NCBI GenBank assembly: GCA_910585865.1
Contig: CAJUGO010000011.1
Coordinates: forward strand, 1 to 64,000
Direction: 5' to 3'
Source of the DNA: an uncultured Ruminococcus sp.
GTDB lineage: Bacteria; Bacillota; Clostridia; Oscillospirales; Acutalibacteraceae
Length of the DNA: 64,000 nucleotides
Shown here piece by piece: positions 34,560 to 43,690 of the stretch; within the stretch, counting starts at the first letter, position 1, and each line of letters begins with the position of its first letter. Under the pieces are notes generated by a model that made no database searches, was not told where the DNA came from, and saw only the letters and a list, made by a program, of their open reading frames with translations. The position numbers and the translations under genes are program-made.

Positions 34560-35465
34560 ATGAATAAAAATGAGCAATATGTTGTACAGTCTCTGGAATT
34601 GCACTTGTTTTTTGCAAGAATTATGAAAGAGCATTCATTCTTTTTAAAAGCAGGATTTACTCCTGTTGATGAATCCTTTGCAAAAGAAGCAGAGTTTTAT
34701 AAAAATGAATTTGAAAAACTTTTGAGCTGCGCCGTATCGTGCAGTAACAAAATTATTTCCTGTAATACATTGGATTCCGGAGAACTCTTTACTGAGTTTA
34801 CTCCGCTTGCAGAGATTAAGACAGAACGTTTTACAGGCATATCTATATGCAAGTCTATAACTGTCAATGAACAGCGGCTGTGTTGTTCATCGCAAAGACA
34901 GATTGATCGTAAGCTTTTTCAAAAAGTGCATGGCTTTAACCAAATGGCACTGCGCCTGCTTGGAGGTTTAATCTCACTCAAAGAGAGAATATTGGACAGA
35001 GTACTTAAATGTCAGATGTTTACCTTAAATTATCCGCTGTTAATTGAGCATATTATACGGGAAGCAAAGCTTTATCAGAATCATGTGCGTTGTCTTGAAA
35101 CAAAAGGTCATATGGACGTGCAGACAGAGCGGCAAATTGAACAATTCTGGAACCGAATTATGATGGAACACGCCCTTTTTATTCGTGGATTGCTTGATCC
35201 GTCAGAAAATGAATTAATAGATACAGCGGACGAATTTGCAAAAGATTATCAGCGTTTGCTGCAAAAATGCTGTGAAGCACAAGACCGGGCGTTCGCAGAG
35301 ACAAGGTCGGATGTACTTGCTGAAACAGCAAAATTCAGAGACTTTAAAGCCGCGGGAGCAAAGGGAATTCAAGATTGTAAAATCAGGTCAATTATTTTGC
35401 CTTTGCTGGCTGACCATGTATTGCGTGAAGCAAATCATTATATAAGATTATTAAAACACTGTTAA
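34560..35465 (+). CDS. DUF2935 protein (two ferritin-like four-helix repeats)
   Basis: 301 aa from ATG 34560, with AGGGAG upstream; the frame is open to 34476 but without a ribosome-binding site. Two tandem halves share His/Glu helix motifs: LHLFFARIMKEHSFFLKAG with LLIEHIIREAKLYQNHV in the first, FWNRIMMEHALFIRGLLDPS with LADHVLREANHYIRLL in the second. DUF2935 proteins are predicted to bind metals through such helices, and members are common in spore-forming Firmicutes. Function unknown. A terminator follows. Confidence 0.82.
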   Translation: MNKNEQYVVQSLELHLFFARIMKEHSFFLKAGFTPVDESFAKEAEFYKNEFEKLLSCAVSCSNKIISCNTLDSGELFTEFTPLAEIKTERFTGISICKSITVNEQRLCCSSQRQIDRKLFQKVHGFNQMALRLLGGLISLKERILDRVLKCQMFTLNYPLLIEHIIREAKLYQNHVRCLETKGHMDVQTERQIEQFWNRIMMEHALFIRGLLDPSENELIDTADEFAKDYQRLLQKCCEAQDRAFAETRSDVLAETAKFRDFKAAGAKGIQDCKIRSIILPLLADHVLREANHYIRLLKHC

Positions 35466-35474
35466 GCAAATAAT

Positions 35475-35515
35475 AAAAACAGGGTACAGTAAATGATTAC
35501 TGCGCCCTGTTTTTA
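35475..35515 (+). terminator. Terminator after the DUF2935 gene
   Basis: AAACAGGG..CAGTAA pairs with TTACTG..CCCTGTTT and ends in TTTTTA. It may also serve the converging transporter gene. Confidence 0.75.
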
Positions 35516-35571
35516 TATGTATTATAACTAAAATTCTGCTGTGGGGGGTATACCGGAAATATCACAGGCTG

Positions 35572-36927
35572 TTACATTTTAATAATGCCGAATTGTGCAA
35601 GTGTATATGAAATAAGTATTATCAGCAGGCATATTGGTGCAACATACTTTATCATTACATTAAAGAGCTTTTCCCTTTCAAATTTTTCACCGTTTCGGGT
35701 AATTTCTTTTGTAAGAGTCTTTGGCTTGATGACCCAGCCAACCAAAATGCAGGTGCATAAGGCTACTATCGGCATGAGAACACTGTTGCTTACATAGTCA
35801 AAGAATGTGAGAAAATCCATTCCTAAAATTTTAATATTTGCCCACAGTCCGTTGCCTAAGGAGGAGGGAATTCCCATCAACAGACATATGCCGATAACAA
35901 TAACGCATGAAAGCTTTCTGCCGATTTTAAACTTATCCATCAGCGAAGATACTATTGCTTCCATAACGGAGATTGCACTTGTTATTGCAGCAAAGAATAC
36001 AAGTATGAAGAACAGCAAAGCTATTATGTTGCCGGCAGGCATCTTTTCAAAAACCTTTGGCAGTGTCATAAACATAAGTCCGGGTCCGCCTGTTGAAAGT
36101 CCTGCCTCACCGCTGAATACATATACGGCAGGTACTACCATTAAGCCTGCAAGCAAAGCTACGGAGGTGTCGAAAATCTCAATCTGGTTAACAGATTTTG
36201 TAAGATTAACTTCTTTTTTTGTATATGAGCCGTAGGTTATCATAATTCCCATAGCTATACTCATTGAAAAGAACAGTTGACCTAACGCTGCAGCAACTGT
36301 AAGAATCGAAAATTTGCTGAAATCAGGTACCAGATAGTAAGCAACGCCTTCAAGCGAATTTGGCAATGTCAGTGTATATACGGAAATACCAATTGTAAGC
36401 AGCAAAAGCATCGGCATAAGCAGCTTGCTGATTTTTTCAATTCCCTTTTCTACACCCAGCATAATTACAAAAGCGCTGATAATCATAAATATAAGGAAGA
36501 ATATAAGCGGGGATATCGGATCGCCGATGAAGTCGGAAAAATAACTGTCCTGAGCAGCAGGATGAACAAGTCCCTGTGCGTAAATTGTAACATACTTTGT
36601 TACCCATCCGCCTATTACACAGTAATAGGGAATAATAATAATTGGTACAAGAGTAGCAAGATAGCCTAAAAATTTAAATTTTTTATTTAGCTTTTCATAT
36701 GCAAGTATCGGGCTTAACCCGGTTTTACGTCCGATAGCAATTTCAGCGGAAAGCAGTGCAAATCCAAAAGTTACGGCCAGTATTAAGTAAACCAAAATAA
36801 ATATTCCGCCGCCGTACTGCGCGGCAAGATAGGGGAAACGCCAAAGGTTGCCCAGACCTACGGCACTGCTTGCTGCAGCTAATACAAAGCCCAGACCACC
36901 GGAAAAGTTACCTCTTTTCTTCTCCAT
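35572..36927 (-). CDS. Neurotransmitter:sodium symporter (NSS) family transporter
   Basis: 451 aa from ATG 36927 (an ATG two codons earlier lies too close to GAGGT). About 11-12 membrane segments. The first helix has the NSS signature FVLAAASSAVGLGNLWRFPY, and GGIFILVYLI follows. Bacterial NSS proteins such as LeuT, TnaT and MhsT take up amino acids with Na+. The length with 11 apparent helices fits the MhsT-like bacterial branch. The substrate cannot be read from sequence. It is a single gene. Confidence 0.9.
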   Translation of the reverse strand: MEKKRGNFSGGLGFVLAAASSAVGLGNLWRFPYLAAQYGGGIFILVYLILAVTFGFALLSAEIAIGRKTGLSPILAYEKLNKKFKFLGYLATLVPIIIIPYYCVIGGWVTKYVTIYAQGLVHPAAQDSYFSDFIGDPISPLIFFLIFMIISAFVIMLGVEKGIEKISKLLMPMLLLLTIGISVYTLTLPNSLEGVAYYLVPDFSKFSILTVAAALGQLFFSMSIAMGIMITYGSYTKKEVNLTKSVNQIEIFDTSVALLAGLMVVPAVYVFSGEAGLSTGGPGLMFMTLPKVFEKMPAGNIIALLFFILVFFAAITSAISVMEAIVSSLMDKFKIGRKLSCVIVIGICLLMGIPSSLGNGLWANIKILGMDFLTFFDYVSNSVLMPIVALCTCILVGWVIKPKTLTKEITRNGEKFEREKLFNVMIKYVAPICLLIILISYTLAQFGIIKM

Positions 36928-37001
36928 AAACATACCTCATTTTTAAAATAATAATTTGTATAATTGTAACACAAATTATCAAAAGAGGCAAGTAATAGTT
37001 A

Positions 37002-38306
37002 TTAAAATGTATTCTTTATATTTCCATTTGCAGGATTTTCGAGAACCTTTCCATCCGGCGTGAACCGTGATCCGTGGCAGGGGCAGTCCCAAGAGTGTTC
37101 CGATTTGTTCCATTTAAGAGCACAACCAAGATGAGGACATCTTTTGGATGAGATTGTCAGGAGATTTTTTGTTGCTTCAAGGCCGTTTATCATAAGCTGA
37201 GGTTTTATAATATTTCTTGACGGATTAAAGATATCTGCATATTCATTTTTTTTGCCCAATATCGTGTCCGAGATAATCATTGCGGCTGTCATCGAACCTG
37301 TCATTCCCCACTTGTTGAATCCGCTTTCGACATAGAAGTCCGGGGTATTTTTTGAATATTGTCCGATATACGGTATGCTGTCAAGACTCATGCAGTCCTG
37401 CGCCGCCCATGAAAATTTTTCGGCAGATTCGGGATATATACTGTGGGCAAATGAACGCAGCTCCTGCCAGCTGCCGCATTTTTTACCTGTACGGCTGCCG
37501 GCACCGCCAATCAGTAGAAAATCTTTATAGTTTCTGAAAGACATTCCCTTTTTGTTTTCATCAACATACATTCCGTCAACATTCTGTGCATTTTTTATAG
37601 CAATAACATAAGAACGGTGCTGATAAAGCTTGAGAAAATAGCTTCCGTGTTTGTTGATAAACGGAAAGTGAGTTGCTGTAATTACTTTTTTGGCATATAT
37701 CCTTCCGTTTTTGGTAACTGCGGTAGTGCCGATCATCTCGCGGACAAATGTATTTTCAAAAATGTTGAGTCCGTTGGCTATAAATTTAATAAATTTAAGA
37801 GGATTAAACTGTGCCTGATTTGGTACTTTGACTGCACCGACTGTTTTAACAGGTATTGAAGGATAATCACAAATTTCAGCACTGCATCCTATTTCATTAA
37901 GAATTTTTAATTCGTTTTCCAGTTTGTTTCGGTTGTCGACTGAATAGACATAGTTGTCTTTTACTTCGTAATCACAATTTGTATTGCTGCACAGTTTAGC
38001 CAATTTGTCAAACGCCGCTTTATTTGCTTCAAAATATTTTTTGGCGGCTTCAGCACCGCTGCTTTTATAAATTTTTTGATAAATCAAACCATGCTGATAT
38101 GTTATTTTTGCCGTAGTGTTTTGTGTTGTGCCGGAACAGATTTTATTTTTTTCAACAAGAATATACTTTACTCCGTTTTGATGCAGCAAAAATGCAGTGA
38201 GTATACCTGCAAGTCCGCCTCCTATGATTAATACATCTGTATGAATGTCACCTTTTAATTTTGGAAAACCGGGAAGGTCAACTGATGAGTTCCACACTGA
38301 TTCCAT
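37002..38306 (-). CDS. FAD-dependent oxidoreductase with C-terminal Rieske domain
   Basis: 434 aa. The N-terminal FAD-binding fold VLIIGGGLAGILTAFLLHQN begins a DadA/DAO-like oxidoreductase with the VEKNKICSGTTQNTTAKITY segment typical of the group. The last 45 residues hold a Rieske 2Fe-2S site, CPHLGC and CPCHGSRF. This fusion is known in Firmicutes and cyanobacteria; the substrate is unknown. Strong ribosome-binding site AGGAGG. Confidence 0.88.
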   Translation of the reverse strand: MESVWNSSVDLPGFPKLKGDIHTDVLIIGGGLAGILTAFLLHQNGVKYILVEKNKICSGTTQNTTAKITYQHGLIYQKIYKSSGAEAAKKYFEANKAAFDKLAKLCSNTNCDYEVKDNYVYSVDNRNKLENELKILNEIGCSAEICDYPSIPVKTVGAVKVPNQAQFNPLKFIKFIANGLNIFENTFVREMIGTTAVTKNGRIYAKKVITATHFPFINKHGSYFLKLYQHRSYVIAIKNAQNVDGMYVDENKKGMSFRNYKDFLLIGGAGSRTGKKCGSWQELRSFAHSIYPESAEKFSWAAQDCMSLDSIPYIGQYSKNTPDFYVESGFNKWGMTGSMTAAMIISDTILGKKNEYADIFNPSRNIIKPQLMINGLEATKNLLTISSKRCPHLGCALKWNKSEHSWDCPCHGSRFTPDGKVLENPANGNIKNTF

Positions 38307-38321
38307 AACTTCCTCCTGCTG

Positions 38322-38353
38322 TAAAACGCCATTTGAAAAGTTCCCAAATGGCG
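38322..38353 (-). terminator. Stem-loop after the 91-residue gene
   Basis: CGCCATTTG and CAAATGGCG around a 9-base loop, with TTTTA following on the minus strand. Confidence 0.6.
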
Positions 38354-38363
38354 CTTTGAATTT

Positions 38364-38639
38364 TTATAAATCCTGCAAATCTGCCGCAGTTATATCGTTT
38401 TCAAGATTATCTCTTGCAAGATCATTGTCTATTTCGGCATAAACAGGCGATATAGGTCTGTCTTTTGAAAACGGGACAGTATGGTAAACCTTTTGTGCAG
38501 GCGGCTGAGTTCCGGCAATTATCGGATTTGCCTTTTCATTTCCATGCTTTGCTTTTCCCTGGATTTCCGGTACCGCAGCTGCTTCATTGCGCGGCTGAGT
38601 GTGGGTGCGGCTGATGCGCTTCATTCCCTTTTTTGACAT
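38364..38639 (-). CDS. Hypothetical hydrophilic protein, 91 aa
   Basis: No recognised family. It is basic at the N terminus (MSKKGMKRISRTHTQPRNEA), Pro-rich in the middle (IIAGTQPPAQKVYHTVPF) and acidic at the end (AEIDNDLARDNLENDI). It has no membrane span, so it is probably cytoplasmic and partly disordered. A clear ribosome-binding site AGAGGTG and a terminator downstream support expression. It may be a small spore or sporulation-related protein, but nothing here proves it. Confidence 0.6.
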   Translation of the reverse strand: MSKKGMKRISRTHTQPRNEAAAVPEIQGKAKHGNEKANPIIAGTQPPAQKVYHTVPFSKDRPISPVYAEIDNDLARDNLENDITAADLQDL

Positions 38640-38741
38640 AAAATCACCTCTTGTTTATTATGCGAAAAAAGGAAAGATTATATTCATACTTGGTTTAATA
38701 TAAGCTTTATTACGACAAAATAAGGTATCCGCAAAACGAAA

Positions 38742-38775
38742 GCCGGCTGTTTAATAAAATCATTAAACAGCCGGC
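38742..38775 (-). terminator. Terminator of the peptide/LRR transcription unit
   Basis: A 14-bp perfect stem, GCCGGCTGTTTAAT with ATTAAACAGCCGGC, followed on the minus strand by a T-rich stretch. Confidence 0.8.
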
Positions 38776-38818
38776 AAAAGTATATATTATGTTAATTTAA
38801 ATTTTTCGTTTTAAAAAA

Positions 38819-38935
38819 TTATTCTACTGCATCAATAAATGGCAAATCGTCCGGATCGGAAGCGATGCTTGTAGTAATTATGTCTTCGCTTTCAAAGTTG
38901 ATAATTTCCATTTCTGCTCTTTCATATTTTTCCAT
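38819..38935 (-). CDS. 38-residue peptide, candidate precursor with C-terminal DLPFIDA motif
   Basis: ATG 38935 has AAGGAG 6 bases upstream, the best-placed ribosome-binding site in the locus. It starts 22 bases after the LRR gene. The peptide begins MEKYERAEMEIINFESEDII and ends TTSIASDPDDLPFIDAVE. KYERAEME resembles the YxxPxL-type leader motif that PqqD-like proteins bind in lasso-peptide systems, with Ala in place of Pro. A TTS segment and an acidic tail with DLPFIDA follow. The tail motif recurs at the ends of the two proteins at 45321 and 45792. A precursor of a ribosomally made, modified peptide is inferred. It is too short for routine gene callers. Confidence 0.65.
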   Translation of the reverse strand: MEKYERAEMEIINFESEDIITTSIASDPDDLPFIDAVE

Positions 38936-38957
38936 AAATATTCTCCTTTCCTGTATT

Positions 38958-41900
38958 TTATACAGCGTAGTTTTTAGCTTCTGAGTAGTAGTGGTAAAGT
39001 GCTTTTACAGAAGCCTTGACACTGTCAGAAATACTGTCTGAATTAATTGCAGAGTTAACATAGCTTAAAACACTGTAATCAAGAGTAAGTCCGTCGACTT
39101 TAACCTGATAGTTAACGTCAAGGTTTTTGGCATTTACACCTGCAATATCAATACGATAATATCTGCCGTCCTTAACGGGAACTACAGTTTGTCCGTTAAC
39201 AGTAAATGTTAAATCTTCTGCGTTAATGCCGTCAGCAATGGCAAAGTAATGTCTTATTACAGTTTCGGTTTTAAGTGAAATAAGTGAGCCTGAGTATTTT
39301 ACTTTTTCGGAAGTGCCCGAAACAGCGTATTTATACTCTGAAAGGTCGGGAATTTCAGCAAGTGTTTTTTCTTCATCAGTAAGCGCTGAGTTAGTATTGC
39401 TTGAAGCAACATCCAGCAAAGCTATTTCTGAGTAAGCACCATAGTTGAGCATTGCCTTTACAATGTTTACAGCTTTTGCATATTCTTCATTTGAAGAGGC
39501 ATTTGCAAGAATATATTCTGCATACTTTTGTACACTGTAATCCTCGGAAATGCAAATTTCAAATCCGTTTATAACAAAATATGTTTTTATCTCTGTACCC
39601 ATTTTTGAAGCTGAAACAGGACAGGTGAACAGGTATTTGCCGCTTTCTAATAAATTTGCGTCATCCGGTCCTAATTCCGCAATTACTGTTTTGTCACCGT
39701 AACAGAATTTAATTACCGGATTTTTGTCTATGATGGAGTCGTTAACATTTATATAATAATTAAGACCGATGTTTCCCGAAAGGCTCACGCTGTATCCGTA
39801 AATTTCAGGAATAGAAATAAATTCGTTACGACTGGGAGTTGCATATCGATATGCTGTGGAACCCATTTTACCATAAATTGTGGTTGTTTTTGGAAATACA
39901 CTGTCTCCGTAAAATTTAACAGAATCATTAAGGATAACTGCGTTTTTCAAGGAATCACAAACCACAAATACATCGTAACCAATTGATTTTACATTTTTGG
40001 GAATTACGACAGATTTTAAGGATGTACATCTTCTAAAAGCAGAATTTCCGATAGATGTAATCTTATCTGTAATCGTAATATCTTTTAAAGAAATGCAGCC
40101 ATCAAACAAATTGGCTTTGATTTCTGTTATGTTTTCCGAAAGAACAATGCTCTCCAATGATGTACAGCCACTAAAAACAGAACTGCCCATTGATGTTACG
40201 CTGTTGGGGATTACAACATTCCTTAATGATGTACAAATCTCAAAAGCTCCTCTGCCAATGGATACCACACCGTCAGGGATTATAATATTATCCAAGGCTG
40301 TGCAACGGAAAAACAGACTATCTTCAATAGATGTTATTGAGGTGGGAAGAACAACTTTTTTTAATCCCTGACATGCGTAAAAGGCATAGTTTTCAATAGA
40401 CGTTACACTGTCAGGAATATCTATATTTACAAGTTTATCATTATATGAAAAAGCATATGCAGCAATAGTATCTACTGTTTCAGGAACACTATAATTCTCG
40501 TTTGGCTTATTAGTCGGATAACAAATAAGCTTTGTTTTTTCTTTGTTAAAAAGAACACCGTCAATGCTTGAATAATTCTGGTTTTCCTCACTTACATTTA
40601 TGCTTTCAAAACACTTTGACTCCAGAGGATTATTATATGGGTTAGCTATAGCGTTTAAATCAGTTACACTTGCGGAAATATTAATGCTCTTTATATTAGG
40701 GCAATTTGTAAAAGTATTACTGCCTAAACCTGTTACACCCTCTTCAATTACAACATCCTTAATCAACTCGTTCCATCCGTTGGATATCCACGGAGTAATT
40801 TGAGAATATGAATTAAAATAATACATTTCTCCGGTTCCTCCGATTGTGAGCAAACCGGTTGTCTCGTCAAAAGTATAGTGTACGTTATATCCGCACAATC
40901 CCTGTACTTTTCCGTTAATACTTAACCAGTTTTCAACAGCAAAGTTATATGCAGGTGTACCTTCCACGGCGTAAATCATATAACCCTTTTCACTGCTCGG
41001 CAAAAGGTTTCTATTAATTTCTTCAAGGGATGCGGGCAATTTAATTTCCTCAAGGTTTTTGGAATAGTTTAGCGATCCGGAACCAATACCGGTAACTCCC
41101 TCTTCAATGACAATTTTTTTAATTGATTTTGAATAGCCAAAGAAAGGTACGTCAGAAACACTTCCCCAATTCGTTACGTTAAAATCATATATTTTTCCAG
41201 TGCCGCTTATTACAAGTGTTCCTGTTTCTCCGTCAAAATCAAAATAAACATTGTCTCCGCATTTTCCGCTGGTTTTAATATATGTTCCGTTTGATTCAAA
41301 GCTTACGGGGTTATTTTCAGCATAGTAATAAGCAGTTCCGCCTATTGAGCCGCGTAAAACAGTACCGCGATAATCTCTGCTAAATGCATTATCGCCAATA
41401 TAACCTACACTGTCCGGAATTTCAATCTTGAAAAATGAATGACAGTAAGCAAATGCATAATCACCTATATGTATGAGTCCCTCAGGTAAAGAAAAGTCAG
41501 ACAAGGATTCACATCTATAAAATGCATAACTTCCTATGGATTCTACCGACAACGGAATATCTATTGTTGTTAAGGACTCACAGTATTCAAACATTGAGGA
41601 ACTTATACTTTTTAGGTCTTTAGGGAGTACAACCTTACAAAGATTAGTACAGTTTCCGAATACACCTGACTCAATTTCTGTTACTGAATCAGGAATAATA
41701 ACTTCTTGGAATAATATACAGCCGTTAAAAGCATTATTACCAATATGTTCAAGTCCCTGAGGCAAAGTAACACCCGGCAATGATGAACATCTGCTAAAAG
41801 AGCCATATCCTATTGATTTTACCGACGAAGGAATGTCTATTGCTGACAGTGACGTACAGTTATCAAACATTTTATCGCTAATATTTTGTAAGTTTTCAGG

Positions 41901-42146
41901 TAGTTCAATTATTTGAAGATTAGAACAATCAGAAAATGCAGATTCACTAATTTCAGTTACAGAATCCGGTATATGAATTTCTGATAATTGTGTACAATTT
42001 GAAAAAGCGGAAACACCGATATTTTCAAGCCCTTGGGGCAGATTAATGTTTGGCAGTGACTCACATCCGCGGTAAGCACCATTTCCTATTGATTTTACCG
42101 TCGAAGGAATACTTTCTGACAATAGTGATGTGCATTCAGTAAACAT
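38958..42146 (-). CDS. BspA-like leucine-rich-repeat protein, 5'-truncated
   Basis: 1062 aa from ATG 42146, but this ATG has no ribosome-binding site and lies inside a repeat; the frame is open and repeat-like back to about 42250 (YIPNSVSEIGEFAFSFCSAL). No signal peptide is present, although the family is extracellular. The N-terminal two thirds are LRR_5 repeats of the IPDSVTEIxxxAFxxCxxL type, interrupted by two segments of the SGKCGDNVYFDFDGETGTLV kind. The C-terminal region (GYSVSLSGNIGLNYYINVND, AKAVNIVKAMLNYGAYSEIA) is a module seen in secreted Ruminococcus proteins. It is probably a surface adhesin remnant without its 5' end. Confidence 0.75.
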   Translation of the reverse strand: MFTECTSLLSESIPSTVKSIGNGAYRGCESLPNINLPQGLENIGVSAFSNCTQLSEIHIPDSVTEISESAFSDCSNLQIIELPENLQNISDKMFDNCTSLSAIDIPSSVKSIGYGSFSRCSSLPGVTLPQGLEHIGNNAFNGCILFQEVIIPDSVTEIESGVFGNCTNLCKVVLPKDLKSISSSMFEYCESLTTIDIPLSVESIGSYAFYRCESLSDFSLPEGLIHIGDYAFAYCHSFFKIEIPDSVGYIGDNAFSRDYRGTVLRGSIGGTAYYYAENNPVSFESNGTYIKTSGKCGDNVYFDFDGETGTLVISGTGKIYDFNVTNWGSVSDVPFFGYSKSIKKIVIEEGVTGIGSGSLNYSKNLEEIKLPASLEEINRNLLPSSEKGYMIYAVEGTPAYNFAVENWLSINGKVQGLCGYNVHYTFDETTGLLTIGGTGEMYYFNSYSQITPWISNGWNELIKDVVIEEGVTGLGSNTFTNCPNIKSINISASVTDLNAIANPYNNPLESKCFESINVSEENQNYSSIDGVLFNKEKTKLICYPTNKPNENYSVPETVDTIAAYAFSYNDKLVNIDIPDSVTSIENYAFYACQGLKKVVLPTSITSIEDSLFFRCTALDNIIIPDGVVSIGRGAFEICTSLRNVVIPNSVTSMGSSVFSGCTSLESIVLSENITEIKANLFDGCISLKDITITDKITSIGNSAFRRCTSLKSVVIPKNVKSIGYDVFVVCDSLKNAVILNDSVKFYGDSVFPKTTTIYGKMGSTAYRYATPSRNEFISIPEIYGYSVSLSGNIGLNYYINVNDSIIDKNPVIKFCYGDKTVIAELGPDDANLLESGKYLFTCPVSASKMGTEIKTYFVINGFEICISEDYSVQKYAEYILANASSNEEYAKAVNIVKAMLNYGAYSEIALLDVASSNTNSALTDEEKTLAEIPDLSEYKYAVSGTSEKVKYSGSLISLKTETVIRHYFAIADGINAEDLTFTVNGQTVVPVKDGRYYRIDIAGVNAKNLDVNYQVKVDGLTLDYSVLSYVNSAINSDSISDSVKASVKALYHYYSEAKNYAV

Positions 42147-42154
42147 ACTGCCAC

Positions 42155-43009
42155 TTATATGTTGTAAGCTTGCAGGAAGTCTAACATTTTGAAGAGCAGA
42201 ACAGAAGGAAAATGCAAATTCACCAATTTCCGATACTGAGTTAGGAATATAACAATACTGTTTAGTTCATAATAATTTTTTAAAATCAGATATAAATCGC
42301 AAAGAAATCTTATACCGATTCCGTATGTGTAATAGTGCTTGTGTGAATGGGCAATAAAATATAAATAAAAATCCTCATATGAAAAAACTTTTTCGTATTT
42401 ATTTTCGCTGTGGCTTAACAGTCTTGAACTTATTTTGTTAAAGTATTCTGTCAATTCGGTTTTATAAAAATCTTCAAACAGCATGACATGCAATTCAAAA
42501 TTGTACACAGGTTTTTTAATGTAGGTATCATGACATCCGTTTCCAAGGCTTTTGGGCTCATATCCGTTAGATTCAAAGTAAGTTTTTACTTTTTCTCTGA
42601 ACTGCGGATCAAACAAAATATCATTGTCAGACATCTGCCGCAGTCCGGCGCCCGGATATAATGCTTTAATAACGATACCCTTTAGCTGAGTGTACCATAT
42701 TTTATTTTTTTCCATGAAGTCGGTCAATTTTTTGCGTTCAGCATCAAAAAGTAAATTGTTTCTGACTGCTTTTTCTCTTTCAGTTTTCCATTCAGCCATA
42801 AGCTGGGGATTTAACCCTGATGCAGCTGTTTTTTCCAAAGCTGTATATATAAGGGCTGTCATTGAATGTTTTTGGCTCAGATCATAAAGCTTGCTGAGAT
42901 CGGCTTTATTGAAATTATCAGTATCAGGTACTTTATTATGAAATACGCATGCCGCAAGATAACAAAATTTAAATGCCAGCTCTATATTTTCATTTTGCAA
43001 AATTCTCAC
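42155..43009 (-). CDS. Nucleotidyltransferase-fold protein (NTP_transf_5-like), 3' end replaced
   Basis: 284 aa from GTG 43009, whose GTGA overlaps the stop of the peptidase gene. The family core is LKGIVIKALYPGAGLRQMSD and NDILFDP (metal-binding Asp pair), followed by VYNFELHVMLFED and FIAHSHKHYYTYGIGIRFLC. Members of this family occur in lasso-peptide clusters with an HPrK-like kinase, where they are thought to modify the peptide. After LILKNYYELN, near 42265, the frame reads through LRR-coding DNA out of frame, so the last 35 or so residues are not original. The true C terminus is lost. Confidence 0.75.
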   Translation of the reverse strand: MRILQNENIELAFKFCYLAACVFHNKVPDTDNFNKADLSKLYDLSQKHSMTALIYTALEKTAASGLNPQLMAEWKTEREKAVRNNLLFDAERKKLTDFMEKNKIWYTQLKGIVIKALYPGAGLRQMSDNDILFDPQFREKVKTYFESNGYEPKSLGNGCHDTYIKKPVYNFELHVMLFEDFYKTELTEYFNKISSRLLSHSENKYEKVFSYEDFYLYFIAHSHKHYYTYGIGIRFLCDLYLILKNYYELNSIVIFLTQYRKLVNLHFPSVLLFKMLDFLQAYNI

Positions 43010-43437
43010 CCGGTTTTTATTCTTTTGAATATATATTTTGTTTTTAATATTAAGTATCTGATACAAAATAAATCGCACCAAAGGTGAACATATATTTTGT
43101 ATCGTCTGTCGCTGCAGTAAATCATTTTCCCCTTACGATTTACTGCTTTCAAAACACCGATAATATGGCGGTCTGTAATTCCATATTCCTTGTTAATCCT
43201 GTTATCTCCGCAAATTACATAATCATGCGCTCTGACCTTTAAAATCCTGTGCAGTACGTACTGACCGCTGTCACGCTTGTAAAGCGGAACATCATATTTT
43301 TTTAATCTGCCTTTTGGTTTTTCAATAATCAAAATGTCTCGTTTTTCATGTATAAACGGAAGCATGCTGTCACCGGAATTTGTGTAAACCAGTCTGCCGT
43401 ATTTTTCAAGAACTTCCTCAAATGAACTTTTACTCAT
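43006..43437 (-). CDS. S24/S26-type signal-peptidase-like protein
   Basis: 143 aa. ATG 43437 overlaps the PqqD stop (ATGAGTAA). The serine motif is NSGDSMLPFI (GDSMxP as in S24/S26 peptidases), followed by ILIIEKPKGRLKKYDVPLYK and YVLHRILKV with VICGDNRINKEYG, which form the typical signal-peptidase-like barrel. Lys residues are available for a Ser/Lys dyad (near PLYKRDSGQYV). The C-terminal third (YKIYVHLWCDLFCIRYLIL) could be one membrane segment. In this setting it may cut a modified peptide or tail. Confidence 0.78.
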   Translation of the reverse strand: MSKSSFEEVLEKYGRLVYTNSGDSMLPFIHEKRDILIIEKPKGRLKKYDVPLYKRDSGQYVLHRILKVRAHDYVICGDNRINKEYGITDRHIIGVLKAVNRKGKMIYCSDRRYKIYVHLWCDLFCIRYLILKTKYIFKRIKTG

Positions 43438-43690
43438 CCAAAGCTCCGATCCTTTTGAGATTTTCAATCACCATATCGACATCTTTTTCAATTGTACTGC
43501 GCACACCATCATAATGCGAGAGCATTTTTTCAATAATTTCTTCCCGTGTAACGTTTGTTTTGAGCTGTTCAATAATAAAAGCGGCAGTTTTATTGCTGCG
43601 AACAAGTCCAGAGAAAATATTGCTGTCAACTGCAACCATAATGTGTTCGTTTTCAACGGTTTGCGTTACAAATTCATCTTTTATTTTCAT
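43430..43690 (-). CDS. PqqD-like peptide-binding protein (RRE domain)
   Basis: 86 aa. The full length fits the PqqD fold: QTVENEHIMVAVDSNIFSGL (beta hairpin), NKTAAFIIEQLKTNVTREEI (helix with the Thr-Ala pair) and DVDMVIENLKRIGAL at the end. PqqD-type domains bind leader peptides and hand them to modifying enzymes. It overlaps the kinase gene (ATGA) and the peptidase gene. Confidence 0.85.
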   Translation of the reverse strand: MKIKDEFVTQTVENEHIMVAVDSNIFSGLVRSNKTAAFIIEQLKTNVTREEIIEKMLSHYDGVRSTIEKDVDMVIENLKRIGALDE

